From an uncultured Psychroserpens sp. (GTDB taxonomy: Bacteria; Bacteroidota; Bacteroidia; Flavobacteriales; Flavobacteriaceae): 64,000 nucleotides of DNA. The notes beneath the pieces are model-generated. The model was given only the letters and a program-made list of their open reading frames with translations, did no database searches and was not told the DNA's origin. Shown in pieces: positions 25,901-35,506 of the stretch. The stretch covers positions 124,001 through 188,000 of the forward strand of contig NZ_CANMVN010000002.1 of assembly GCF_947501425.1 (NCBI RefSeq), in the 5' to 3' direction. The stretch's first letter is position 1, and each line of letters starts with the position of its first letter. The translations under genes and the position numbers were made by a program.

Positions 25901-28900
25901 TAAGTAAAGTCAACTTCAAACGTTCCACAGCTACCATCAAATGGTTGTGCTTCACCTTGAACAGATCCTTCAATTAGACATGCTCCTGTTCCTTCATTAC
26001 TATATGATAAGAACTCTGGTTCGTAAGAAGATAATTCTTCACAAGGGATAGAAGCATCTAATATTTCATCGAACTCAGCCATTGGTGCAGGCTCAACTGT
26101 AATAGTCTGGCTAGCATCAATTGTTCTGTTACAATCATCAGTATAAGTCCAGTTCACTGTGATAGTTCCACCACACTCATCGTAATTTGGTGTAGCTTCA
26201 CCTGGTACAGATCCTTCGATCAAACATGCTTCAGTTGAAGCTCCATTTGAATATCCTAAAGATGCTGCTTGGAATACATTAGCTTCCTCACAAGAAATTG
26301 TATCATCTTGTACTGGGTTGAACATAGCCATTGGTGCTGGCTCAACAGTGATTTCCTTCTTAGCTGTGATAGTTCTTCCACAATCATCTGTGTAAGTCCA
26401 ATCAACATATAATGTACCACCACACTCAGTGTATGATCCACTTAATTCACCTTCTACAGATCCTTCGATTAAACAAGCTGGATTTAAAGCTCCGTTTGAG
26501 TATCCTAAAGACCCTGCTGTAATTGATGCTGCTTCATCACATGATACTGTCATGTCTTCTACTTCATCAAACTCAGCCATTGGTGCTGGCTCTACTGTTA
26601 CTGTCTTACTTGCTGTAATTGTTCTTTGACAATCATCAGTGTAAGTCCAGTTTACAATAATTACACCACCACACTCATCGTAATCTGGTGTAGCTTCACC
26701 TGGTACAGATCCTTCGATCAAACATGCTTCAGTTAAAGCTCCGTTTGAATATCCTAAAGATCCTGCCTGGAATGATCCTGCTTCATCACATGAAATTGTC
26801 ATGTCTTCCACTTCGTCAAACTCAGCCATTGGTGCTGGCTCTACAGTGATTTCCTTCTTAGCTGTGATAGTTCTTCCACAATCATCTGTGTAAGTCCAAT
26901 CAACATATAATGTACCACCACATTCAGTGTATGATCCACTTAATTCACCTTCTACAGATCCTTCGATTAAACAAGCTGGATTTAAAGCTCCGTTTGAGTA
27001 TCCTAAAGATCCTGCTGTAATTGATGCTGCTTCATCACATGATACTGTCATGTCTTCTACTTCATCAAACTCAGCCATTGGTGCTGGCTCTACTGTTACT
27101 GTCTTACTTGCTGTAATTGTTCTTTGACAATCATCAGTGTAAGTCCAGTTTACAATAATTACACCACCACACTCATCGTAATCTGGTGTAGCTTCACCTG
27201 GTACAGATCCTTCGATCAAACATGCTTCAGTTAAAGCTCCGTTTGAATATCCTAAAGATCCTGCCTGGAATGATCCTGCTTCATCACATGAAATTGTCAT
27301 GTCTTCCACTTCGTCAAACTCAGCCATTGGTGCTGGCTCTACATTGATTTCCTTCTTAGCTGTGATAGTTCTTCCACAATCATCTGTGTAAGTCCAATCA
27401 ACATATAATGTACCACCACATTCAGTGTATGATCCACTTAATTCACCTTCTACAGATCCTTCGATCAAACATGCTTCAGTTGAAGCTCCATTTGAATATC
27501 CTAATGATCCTGCCTGGAATGATCCTGCTTCGTCACATGAAATTGTCATGTCTTCCACTTCGTCAAACTCAGCCATTGGCGCTGGCTCTACTGTGATATC
27601 TTTCTTAGCTGTGATAGTTCTTCCACAATCATCTGTGTAAGTCCAATCAACATATAAAGTACCACCACACTCAGTGTATGATCCACTTAATTCACCTTCT
27701 ACAGATCCTTCGATTAAACAAGCTGGATTTAAAGCTCCGTTTGAATATCCTAAAGATCCTGCCTGGAATGATCCTGCTTCATCACATGAAATTGTCATGT
27801 CTTCTACTTCATCAAACTCAGCCATTGGTGCTGGCTCAACTGTAATAGTCTGGCTAGCATCAATTGTTCTGTTACAATCATCAGTATAAGTCCAGTTCAC
27901 TGTGATAGTTCCACCACACTCATCGTAATTTGGTGTAGCTTCACCTGGTACAGATCCTTCGATCAAACATGCTTCAGTTGAAGCTCCATTTGAATATCCT
28001 AAAGATCCTGCCTGGAATGACCCTGCTTCATCACATGAAATTGTCATGTCTTCCACTTCGTCAAACTCAGCCATTGGTGCTGGCTCTACAGTAATTGTTT
28101 TCTTAGCTGTGATTGTTCTGTCACAATCATCAGTGTAAGTCCAATCAATATATAATGTACCACCACACTCAGTGTATGATCCACTTAATTCACCTTCTAC
28201 AGATCCTTCGATTAAACAAGCTGGATTTAAAGCTCCATTTGAGTATCCTAATGATCCTGCTGTAATTGATGCTGCTTCATCACATGATACTGTCATGTCT
28301 TCCACTTCATCAAACTCAGCCATTGGTGCTGGCTCTACTGTTACAGTCTTACTTGCTGTAATTGTTCTTTGACAATCATCTGTGTAAGTCCAGTTTACAA
28401 TAATTACACCACCACACTCATCGTAATCTGGTGTAGCTTCACCTGGTACAGATCCTTCGATCAAACATGCTTCAGTTAAAGCTCCGTTTGAGTATCCTAA
28501 AGATCCTGCCTGGAATAATCCTGCTTCATCACATGAAATTGTCATGTCTTCCACTTCATCAAACTCAGCCATTGGTGCTGGCTCTACTGTGATTTCCTTC
28601 TTAGCTGTGATAGTTCTTCCACAATCATCTGTGTAAGTCCAATCAACAAATAATGTACCACCACATTCAGTGTATGATCCACTTAATTCACCTTCTACAG
28701 ATCCTTCGATTAAACAAGCTGGATTTAAAGCTCCGTTTGAGTATCCTAAAGATCCTGCCTGGAATGATCCCGCTTCATCACATGAAATTGTCATGTCTTC
28801 TACTTCATCAAACTCAGCCATTGGTGCTGGTTCTACTGTGATTGTTTTTCTCGCTGAGATTGTTCTGTTACAATCATCAGTGTAAGTCCAATCAACATAT

Positions 28901-31900
28901 AATGTACCACCACATTCGTCATACTCACCACTTAACTCACCTTCTACAGATCCTTCGATCAGACATGCTTCAGTTGAAGCTCCGTTAGTGTATGATAATG
29001 GGTTAACAACATATTGGTTAGCTAAATCACAAGTAATAGAAATATCCTGTACCTCAGCAAATTCTGCCATTGGTGCTGGTTCAACTGTTACTGTTTTCTT
29101 AGCTGTGATAGTTCTTCCACAATCATCTGTGTAAGTCCAATCAACATATAATGTACCACCACACTCAGTGTATGATCCACTTAATTCACCTTCTACTTCT
29201 CCAGCAATTAAACATGCTTCAGTTGAAGCTCCATTTGAGTATCCTAAAGATCCTGCCTGGAATGATCCTGCTTCATCACATGAAATTGTCATGTCTTCCA
29301 CTTCATCAAACTCAGCCATTGGTGCTGGCTCTACTGTAATAGTTTTGCTAGCTATAATAGTTCTTTGGCACTCATCAGTGTATGTCCAGTTAATTGTAAG
29401 TGTTCCACCACACTCATCGTATGATCCACTTAATTCACCTTCTACTTCTCCAGCAATTAAACATGCTTCAGTTGAAGCTCCGTTTGAGTATCCTAAAGAT
29501 CCTGCTGTAATTGATGCTGCTTCGTCACATGATACTGTCATGTCTTCCACTTCATCAAACTCAGCCATTGGTGCTGGTTCTACTGTAATTGTTTTCTTAG
29601 CTGTGATTGTTCTGTCACAATCATCAGTGTAAACCCAATCAATATATAATGTACCACCACATTCAGTGTATGATCCACTTAATTCACCTTCTACTGATCC
29701 TTCAATTAAACAAGCGTCAGTCGAAGCTCCGTTTGAATACCCTAAAGATCCTGCTACGATTGATGCTGCTTCGTCACATGATACTGTCATGTCTTCCACT
29801 TCGTCAAATTCAGCCATTGGTGCTGGCTCTACTGTAATAGTTTTACTAGCTTCAATAGTTCTTTGGCACTCATCTGTGTATGTCCAGTTAATTGTAAGTG
29901 TTCCACCACACTCATCGTATGATCCACTTAATTCACCTTCTACTGATCCTTCGATCAAACATGCTTCAGTTGAAGCTCCGTTTGAATATCCTAAAGATCC
30001 TGCTGTAATTGATGCTGCTTCATCACATGATACTGTCATGTCTTCCACTTCATCAAACTCAGCCATTGGTGCTGGTTCTACTGTGATTGTTTTCTTAGCT
30101 GTGATTGTTCTGTCACAATCATCAGTGTAAACCCAATCAACATATAACGTACCACCACACTCAGTGTATGATCCACTTAATTCACCTTCTACTGATCCTT
30201 CAATCAAACATGCTGGGTTAGCAGCTCCGTTTGAGTATCCTAAAGACCCTGCTACGATTGATCCAGCTTCATCACATGATACTGTCATGTCTTCTACTTC
30301 ATCAAACTCAGCCATTGGTGCTGGCTCTACTGTTACAGTTTTACTAGCTGTGATTGTTCTTCCACATTCATCAGTGTAAGTCCAGTTTACAGCGATAGTT
30401 CCACCACACTCATCATAATTAGGTGTAGCTTCACCTTCTACAGATCCTTCAATCAAACATGCTTCAGTTGAAGCTCCATTTGAATATCCTAAAGATCCTG
30501 CCTGGAATGATCCAGCTTCATCACATGAAATTGTCATGTCTTCAGTTCCATCAAACTCAGCCATTGGTGCTGGCTCTACTGTAATAGTTTTCTTAGCTGT
30601 AATTGTTCTTCCACATTCATCTGTGTAAGTCCAATCAATTTCAAGTGTTCCTCCACACTCAGTGTATGATCCACTTAATTCACCTTCTACTTCACCTGCA
30701 ATTAAACAAGCATCAGTTTGAGCACCATTTGAATATCCTAAGAATCCTGCTTCAATAGATGCCGCTTCATCACATGATACTACCATGTCTTCTACTTCAT
30801 CAAATTCAGCCATTGGTGCTGGGTTAACTTTGATTTGTTGTCTAGCTGTGATTGTTCTCTCACAATCATCAGTGTACGTCCAATCAATATATAATAATCC
30901 ACCACACTCATCATATTCTCCACTCAACTCACCTTCTACAGATCCTTCAATCAAACATGCTTCAGTTGAAGCTCCGTTTGAATATCCTAAAGATCCTGCT
31001 GTAATTGATGCAGCTTCGTCACATGATACTGTGATGTTATCAACAGGCTCAAATTCAGCCATTGGTGCTGGCTCTACTGTAATAGTTTTGCTAGCTTCAA
31101 TAGTTCTTTGGCATTCATCAGTGTATGTCCAGTTAATTGTAAGTGTTCCACCACACTCATCGTATGATCCACTTAATTCACCTTCTACTTCTCCAGCAAT
31201 TAAACATGCTTCTGTTGATGCGCCATTTGAATACGCTAAGAATCCTGCTGCAATTGATGCTGCTTCATCACATGATACTGTCATGTCTTCTATTTCATCA
31301 AACTCAGCCATTGGTGCTGGTTCTACTGTGATTGTTTTCTTAGCTGTGATTGTTCTGTCACAATCATCAGTGTAAACCCAATCAACATATAATGTACCAC
31401 CACATTCTGTGTATGATCCACTTAATTCACCTTCTACAGATCCTTCGATTAAACAAGCTGGGTTAGCAGCTCCATTTGAATATCCTAAAGATCCTGCCTG
31501 GAATGATCCTGCTTCGTCACATGAAATTGTCATGTCTTCCACTTCGTCAAACTCAGCCATTGGTGCTGGTAATACTGTGATAAATTGCTCATAGTATAAC
31601 TCTCTACCACATTCATCAACAAATGTCCATGTAGCTAATAAGTCTCCACCACACTCGTCGTATGTTCCACTTAATTCACCTTCTACTGATCCTTCGATCA
31701 AACATGCTTCGTTTGAAGCTCCGTTAGAATAGTTTAATGATTGTAATTGGTATCCATTAGCATCTTCACAAGTAATTTGAATGTCTCCTGGACCATCAAC
31801 TATTTCAGCCATTGGTGCTGGCTCTACAGTAATTGTTTTCTTAGCTGTGATTGTTCTGTCACAATCATCAGTGTAAACCCAATCAATATATAATGTACCA

Positions 31901-33498
31901 CCACATTCAGTGTATGATCCACTTAATTCACCTTCTACAGATCCTTCGATCAAACATGCTGGGTTAGCAGCTCCGTTTGAGTATCCTAAAGATCCTGGTA
32001 CAATTGATCCAGCTTCATCACATGATACTGTCATGTCTTCCACTCCGTCAAATTCAGCCATTGGTGCTGGTTCTACATTTATAACAAATGGACCTGCACT
32101 TAATGGACGCTCACATGCATCAACATCATCATATGTAACTGTGATTGTTCCACCACACTCAGTGTATTGGAAATCAACCTCAGCCTGTATAGAACCACTG
32201 ATTGCACATGCTCCGCCATCTACACCATTGCTAAATGATGCGTCATCAGCTTGAAATTCTCCAGCTTCTGCACATGTAATGCTAGATGGGAATTCTGGTG
32301 CACTTACCGTAGCCTCAGGTGTAGGTAAAACAGTGATAGTTTGAGTTTGAGAATCACTATTTCCACAACCGTCAACAACAGAGTAAGTTCTAACAATTAC
32401 TCCGCCTAAACATGAATCTAATTCACTTGGGTTATCAGAAACCTGAACCTCTAATTTATCTGCACAGTTATCGGTAGCAGAAACTTCTTTAAATGCAGGA
32501 GCTGGAACCTGATCAACACAGTCTACTGTGATATCTCCAGGAACTCCAGATAATACTGGATCTTCTAAATCTCCACCATAATAAGCTACTACTACTGATT
32601 CAGCAAAATTGTTACAATCATCTTGGATTGTATAAGTAAATTCTGCCATCCACTTACAGTCATCTCCTTTAGACACAACTGATTTAGTTACATTTACATT
32701 TCCGCAGTTATCTTCAAATAATGCAGCAATATCCTCTGCAGTTGGACCTTCAGACTTACTATCAAAACATAAGTTGATTCCATACTGATCAGTTGGAAGT
32801 TCTGCACCTTTAGCAAGTTGAGGAGCTTCATCGTCTCCACCACTATAAGTTACAACTAAATCTTCAGCGAAATTATCGCAAGCGTCTTTAATTGTGTAGG
32901 TGTAAACAGCTTCCCACTGGCAGTCATTTCCTTCTGGTGCACCAGACTTAGTAACAAAAACTTCGCTACAGTTGTCTGAATACAACAAAGCGATGTCATC
33001 AGCAGATGGTCCTGCTGGAGCATCACTAAAGCATAAGTTTAAGTCTTGTCCTCCAGTTGGAACTTCGGCACCATCATTTAATTCTGGTACAGTAATATCT
33101 CCACCATTATAACTGATTTTGATTTGCTCTTCGAAAGCGCCACACTTAACATCGTAAGTATATTCAACATTCCAAGCACAATCGTTACCTTCCATCAAAG
33201 TAGACTTAACTACTTCAGCAGTAAGATCTCCACATTGATTCATGTAAAGATTGGCAACATCCGCCTCTGTAGGCCCAGGAGGTGCTTCATCCTGACATCT
33301 GTTGAAGAAAGTACTTCGAGCCAGGTCTTGTTGTGCGAACACTGATGTTGTACTAAACGCAAAAAGCATGATAAAGACTAATGCCTTCATGCTTCTACTT
33401 TGTTTAGTCATAAGATCAATGCTACAACACGATAAGTTCGTGATAGATTGCCAGATTTTGGCGCGTCTACCACTTCGAGTAAAATTGCTCATAAACAT
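22996..33498 (-). CDS. Giant (3,500-residue) cysteine-rich repeat protein with T9SS type A sorting tail
   Basis: A secreted cell-surface protein. The signal peptide core ALVFIMLFAFSTTSVFAQ follows an unusually long ~38-residue basic N-terminus; a start at Met30 (33411) would give a normal signal. Layout: three ~90-residue type A repeats (GPTxxDIAxLYxDNCGxVxVTKS...NDCxWxxxYTYTIxDxC), an HYR-like domain, 26 tandem ~83-residue type B repeats (25 starting PAPMA plus one divergent first copy; consensus MTxSCDEAxS...GYSNGA...ACLIEGSVEGE, then ECGGTL..DWTYTDDC.RTITAKKTITVEP), three more type A repeats, HYR-like domains with an inserted ~185-residue domain, and a C-terminal sorting tail (FTAYPVPFDKEVNIAYSF...FYVKVTTSQGSVTKKIV). 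Each B repeat has four Cys. A giant adhesin or surface fibre is the natural guess; gliding-type function is not shown. Monocistronic. Confidence 0.9.
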   Translation of the reverse strand: MFMSNFTRSGRRAKIWQSITNLSCCSIDLMTKQSRSMKALVFIMLFAFSTTSVFAQQDLARSTFFNRCQDEAPPGPTEADVANLYMNQCGDLTAEVVKSTLMEGNDCAWNVEYTYDVKCGAFEEQIKISYNGGDITVPELNDGAEVPTGGQDLNLCFSDAPAGPSADDIALLYSDNCSEVFVTKSGAPEGNDCQWEAVYTYTIKDACDNFAEDLVVTYSGGDDEAPQLAKGAELPTDQYGINLCFDSKSEGPTAEDIAALFEDNCGNVNVTKSVVSKGDDCKWMAEFTYTIQDDCNNFAESVVVAYYGGDLEDPVLSGVPGDITVDCVDQVPAPAFKEVSATDNCADKLEVQVSDNPSELDSCLGGVIVRTYSVVDGCGNSDSQTQTITVLPTPEATVSAPEFPSSITCAEAGEFQADDASFSNGVDGGACAISGSIQAEVDFQYTECGGTITVTYDDVDACERPLSAGPFVINVEPAPMAEFDGVEDMTVSCDEAGSIVPGSLGYSNGAANPACLIEGSVEGELSGSYTECGGTLYIDWVYTDDCDRTITAKKTITVEPAPMAEIVDGPGDIQITCEDANGYQLQSLNYSNGASNEACLIEGSVEGELSGTYDECGGDLLATWTFVDECGRELYYEQFITVLPAPMAEFDEVEDMTISCDEAGSFQAGSLGYSNGAANPACLIEGSVEGELSGSYTECGGTLYVDWVYTDDCDRTITAKKTITVEPAPMAEFDEIEDMTVSCDEAASIAAGFLAYSNGASTEACLIAGEVEGELSGSYDECGGTLTINWTYTDECQRTIEASKTITVEPAPMAEFEPVDNITVSCDEAASITAGSLGYSNGASTEACLIEGSVEGELSGEYDECGGLLYIDWTYTDDCERTITARQQIKVNPAPMAEFDEVEDMVVSCDEAASIEAGFLGYSNGAQTDACLIAGEVEGELSGSYTECGGTLEIDWTYTDECGRTITAKKTITVEPAPMAEFDGTEDMTISCDEAGSFQAGSLGYSNGASTEACLIEGSVEGEATPNYDECGGTIAVNWTYTDECGRTITASKTVTVEPAPMAEFDEVEDMTVSCDEAGSIVAGSLGYSNGAANPACLIEGSVEGELSGSYTECGGTLYVDWVYTDDCDRTITAKKTITVEPAPMAEFDEVEDMTVSCDEAASITAGSLGYSNGASTEACLIEGSVEGELSGSYDECGGTLTINWTYTDECQRTIEASKTITVEPAPMAEFDEVEDMTVSCDEAASIVAGSLGYSNGASTDACLIEGSVEGELSGSYTECGGTLYIDWVYTDDCDRTITAKKTITVEPAPMAEFDEVEDMTVSCDEAASITAGSLGYSNGASTEACLIAGEVEGELSGSYDECGGTLTINWTYTDECQRTIIASKTITVEPAPMAEFDEVEDMTISCDEAGSFQAGSLGYSNGASTEACLIAGEVEGELSGSYTECGGTLYVDWTYTDDCGRTITAKKTVTVEPAPMAEFAEVQDISITCDLANQYVVNPLSYTNGASTEACLIEGSVEGELSGEYDECGGTLYVDWTYTDDCNRTISARKTITVEPAPMAEFDEVEDMTISCDEAGSFQAGSLGYSNGALNPACLIEGSVEGELSGSYTECGGTLFVDWTYTDDCGRTITAKKEITVEPAPMAEFDEVEDMTISCDEAGLFQAGSLGYSNGALTEACLIEGSVPGEATPDYDECGGVIIVNWTYTDDCQRTITASKTVTVEPAPMAEFDEVEDMTVSCDEAASITAGSLGYSNGALNPACLIEGSVEGELSGSYTECGGTLYIDWTYTDDCDRTITAKKTITVEPAPMAEFDEVEDMTISCDEAGSFQAGSLGYSNGASTEACLIEGSVPGEATPNYDECGGTITVNWTYTDDCNRTIDASQTITVEPAPMAEFDEVEDMTISCDEAGSFQAGSLGYSNGALNPACLIEGSVEGELSGSYTECGGTLYVDWTYTDDCGRTITAKKDITVEPAPMAEFDEVEDMTISCDEAGSFQAGSLGYSNGASTEACLIEGSVEGELSGSYTECGGTLYVDWTYTDDCGRTITAKKEINVEPAPMAEFDEVEDMTISCDEAGSFQAGSLGYSNGALTEACLIEGSVPGEATPDYDECGGVIIVNWTYTDDCQRTITASKTVTVEPAPMAEFDEVEDMTVSCDEAASITAGSLGYSNGALNPACLIEGSVEGELSGSYTECGGTLYVDWTYTDDCGRTITAKKEITVEPAPMAEFDEVEDMTISCDEAGSFQAGSLGYSNGALTEACLIEGSVPGEATPDYDECGGVIIVNWTYTDDCQRTITASKTVTVEPAPMAEFDEVEDMTVSCDEAASITAGSLGYSNGALNPACLIEGSVEGELSGSYTECGGTLYVDWTYTDDCGRTITAKKEITVEPAPMAMFNPVQDDTISCEEANVFQAASLGYSNGASTEACLIEGSVPGEATPNYDECGGTITVNWTYTDDCNRTIDASQTITVEPAPMAEFDEILDASIPCEELSSYEPEFLSYSNEGTGACLIEGSVQGEAQPFDGSCGTFEVDFTYTDDCGRTITAKQTITVVDETAPMLVGEYPQGESDINACFADAPAGPTEAEIAALFEDNCGNVNVTKSTFSPDENNDCQWAIVYRYDVEDDCGNMAAPVKIAYNGGDNSAPELVGDLPQGVTGLQCLSENPGAPSIADIEAAYTDNCGEVTVTALEPVIEGDDCGWTATYTYTVQDSCENFADNVVIVNSGADTQAPELEGELPPNVVNSINACKDADLGEPSAEEIAALYVDNCSEVTVEKIEKLSIGSDCEWIRVYEYIAKDACGTPAELFKITYSGGDMSAPEPTGVCDDEVMTIEGCPETAEISLQIGDEISIADRDWTVGGFTLEELNGTLGPCFTDNCALPEELTFRVIGKGVDKGVCSTTLTVTFEVEDNCENVSEPFTCTFIVEDTTGPAFNEELPQDMTIECGSDIPEPAVLTATDDCSDATVEYIPEVSKRECKADDASNHTLWIANKAGLGVDSKNWTATGPTTFEQFSDGTAKLTGTTANVSNPNKSFEFVAWFKGASTYDEWTSTPNAASSTGFRQPKLDAGTTNGASLADAQTWTYYLMDETKDNKLVGQGDLAGVELSLSHNPANLVFGLQYGHKASLQSDGLGVSTWIRISGDYNGSNYYSNGDFNVALSECVEDPNFDIETEDDCNRTIVRTWIAKDACGNETTHTQTITVSDSQAPVIDCPQDVDFGHVYETPTAFADKAPYTDNCSADGQTQEFTDSEITETQGEQVQVGSALRLIFGDYILDFGEAPHQFGVFTDYFGNIISDDVVELVYNSYFNDYDIVYHGLGNVGFVGLDLCNSTWNFFGDHNKTFTVECAQFEYVTEYSFTRTFTATDDCGNVGECSVEYSWSTGGVTFRESGSTNYPEFFGFEEGSRDQARQTNLTIDFTAYPVPFDKEVNIAYSFEFDTNVTIELFDTKGLLILSETNSRYVAGSKDKATFDLSRISNQMFYVKVTTSQGSVTKKIVSSGKK
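25855..32330 (-). repeat. Tandem array of 26 coding repeats, 249 bp each
   Basis: In-frame repeats of 83 codons inside the giant gene. Two main sub-types alternate along much of the array: one with GSYTECGGTLYVDWxYTDDC and one with xYDECGGxIxVNWTYTDxC. The outer copies (first, second, thirteenth, last two) are the most diverged; the central copies are nearly identical, as in arrays homogenised by recombination. Confidence 0.92.
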
Positions 33499-33540
33499 AA
33501 CATTTGGTTTTAAATTAAAATTATCTTAACATTTATATAG

Positions 33541-33653
33541 GACAATACACGTATTGTCGGCAAAAGCGCAAATACAAGATTTGCGAGTAAGCTTAAAATC
33601 AAATATGACGTACTGAATAAACAGAACATCAAACTAGAATGACAATCATTCTA
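33541..33653. promoter_or_regulatory. Three perfect inverted repeats upstream of the giant gene, one Fur-box-like
   Basis: 33541-33558: GACAATAC-AC-GTATTGTC. 33567-33585: CGCAAAT-5 nt-ATTTGCG. 33635-33653: TAGAATGA-CAA-TCATTCTA, a 19-bp palindrome matching 14 of 19 positions of the Fur consensus GATAATGATAATCATTATC. They lie 43-155 bp before the giant gene start (minus strand). The 369-bp gap 33499-33867 shows no gene and no exact TAnnTTTG box. Confidence 0.5.
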
Positions 33654-33867
33654 AATCAATAAATGTGCTAATAATCAATTGTTGTGCTATCAAACAATTT
33701 TTCGGTAAGAACAGTAAGTTTAATTGCTATTATTTCAACTTACTATCGGGATAAAAATGAACAGAATTCACCTCATCTTAGTTTCAAAAGTATATTATAA
33801 TATATTGAATGCCAAATAAATTTATTCTTTTTTTTCATAATAAACAGTTGAACATTTTTTTCTGCAT

Positions 33868-35379
33868 TTAATCGAAAAGTAATTCATTTTCGATGTAAAA
33901 TTCATCGATAAAATGTAATGTTTTTTTAATCAGTTTATAAAAAACTTGATCTTCAGTTACAAATGGCACCTCTTCTCTATAACTATCTAAAAAAGATTCA
34001 ATTAGAGGAGAAGATTTTTGTGGTTGTCTAAAAAATATGGCCTGAGAGGCATTGAGCAATTCAATAGACAAAATGCGCTCTATATTATATATGATTTCGT
34101 AGCATTGAGTTGCTGCATTAGCTCCCATGCTTACATGGTCTTCTTGTCCGTTACTGGACACAATACTATCAACGCTTGCAGGTGTTGCTAATTGCTTATT
34201 TGCACTTACAATACTAGCAGCAGTATATTGTGGTATCATAAATCCAGAATTCAATCCAGGGTTATCCACTAAAAATGTAGGTAAGCCTCTCAGTCCTGAG
34301 ACTAATTGATAGATTCGTCTTTCGGAAATGTTACCAAGTTCAGACATTGCTATCTTAAGATAATCAAATGCTAGCGCAAGCGGTTGTCCGTGAAAATTTC
34401 CACCAGAGATAATTTCATCTTCACCAACAAAAATATTTGGGTTATCGGTAACTGCATTGATCTCAGTTTTAAAAACCTTATGTACAAATTCTAAAGTATC
34501 TTTAGATGCTCCGTGGACTTGTGGAATACATCTAAACGAATACGGATCCTGAACATGACTTTTCTCCTGAGCGATCAATTCGCTATGTTCAAGAAACGCT
34601 CGTATACGCTCAGCGGTTTTAATTTGTCCTTTATGAGGTCTTACAAAATGTACTAACTCATTGAAAGGTTCTATACGACCATTAAAAGCATCTAATGAGA
34701 TGCTTGCAATAAAATCGGCAAAATAAGATAACTTATATGATTTTATAAGAAGATGAACTCCGTAGGCACTCATAAATTGTGTTCCGTTGAGTAGCGCAAG
34801 ACCTTCTTTAGATTGTAATTGAATAGGTTTCCAATCAAATTTTTTAAGAATCTCTCCAGACTCATAAATTTCACCTTTATACATTACTTCACCTCTAGCA
34901 ATGAGCGGCAAAGCTAAATGTGCTAATGGTGCTAAATCTCCTGATGCTCCCAGAGACCCTTTAGTAAAGACAACAGGTAACACATCATTATTATAAAAAT
35001 CTATAAGACGCTCAACGGTTTTAAGTTGAACTCCACTATGACCATAACTTAGCGATTGCACTTTAAGCAACAACATAAGTTTAACGATTTGATCAGGAAC
35101 TCTGGCTCCCACTCCACAGGCATGAGACATCACTAAGTTTTCTTGAAGATGTGTCAATTTATCTTTAGATATCTTAACATCACATAAAGATCCAAACCCA
35201 GTATTGATACCATAAATAGGTTGATCCTGATTTTTAATTTTATCATCCAGATAGTTTCTGCATCTTTCAATTTTATCAATTGCCTCTTTTGAGAGTGCTA
35301 TTTTTTTATTTTGAAAAATGATAGTATTTATGGTTGAAAGCTCTAAAACTTCCGAAGAAATAAAATGCGTTGTATCCAT
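33868..35379 (-). CDS. hutH: Histidine ammonia-lyase
   Basis: 503 residues, normal length. The MIO-forming Ala-Ser-Gly is in GSLGASGDLAPLAHLALPL, and the N-terminal YGINTGFGSL loop carries the catalytic Tyr. NLVMSHACGVG has the Ser-His pair typical of histidine-specific enzymes, in contrast to the aromatic-specific Phe/Leu of PAL/TAL. SNGQEDHVSMGANAA and the C-terminal FFRQPQKSSP are also family features. It converts L-histidine to urocanate plus ammonia. The other hut genes (hutU, hutI, hutG) are not in the window. The reading as HAL is good; tyrosine or phenylalanine activity is less likely. Confidence 0.88.
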   Translation of the reverse strand: MDTTHFISSEVLELSTINTIIFQNKKIALSKEAIDKIERCRNYLDDKIKNQDQPIYGINTGFGSLCDVKISKDKLTHLQENLVMSHACGVGARVPDQIVKLMLLLKVQSLSYGHSGVQLKTVERLIDFYNNDVLPVVFTKGSLGASGDLAPLAHLALPLIARGEVMYKGEIYESGEILKKFDWKPIQLQSKEGLALLNGTQFMSAYGVHLLIKSYKLSYFADFIASISLDAFNGRIEPFNELVHFVRPHKGQIKTAERIRAFLEHSELIAQEKSHVQDPYSFRCIPQVHGASKDTLEFVHKVFKTEINAVTDNPNIFVGEDEIISGGNFHGQPLALAFDYLKIAMSELGNISERRIYQLVSGLRGLPTFLVDNPGLNSGFMIPQYTAASIVSANKQLATPASVDSIVSSNGQEDHVSMGANAATQCYEIIYNIERILSIELLNASQAIFFRQPQKSSPLIESFLDSYREEVPFVTEDQVFYKLIKKTLHFIDEFYIENELLFD

Positions 35380-35475
35380 GGTTGTTATTTACAAATTCAA
35401 AAGTCAGAATAACATCTCTACTTTGCAACAAATGTTAATAATTAATAAAGATTCTCATAAAAACTCAAGAAACTG

Positions 35476-35483
35476 TATTTTTG
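35476..35483 (+). promoter_or_regulatory. -7 box (TATTTTTG) of the TlpA-like lipoprotein gene
   Basis: A perfect TAnnTTTG match 23 bp before the start codon. Confidence 0.45.
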
Positions 35484-35506
35484 AGTAACTAAAACAATTT
35501 CAAATT

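Noticed and set aside
26429-31594. Long open frames on the plus strand opposite the giant gene, repeated every 249 bp
   Set aside because: They are reverse-frame shadows of the repeat array: the same codons read backwards stay open in each copy. No ribosome site, signal or independent codon pattern supports them.
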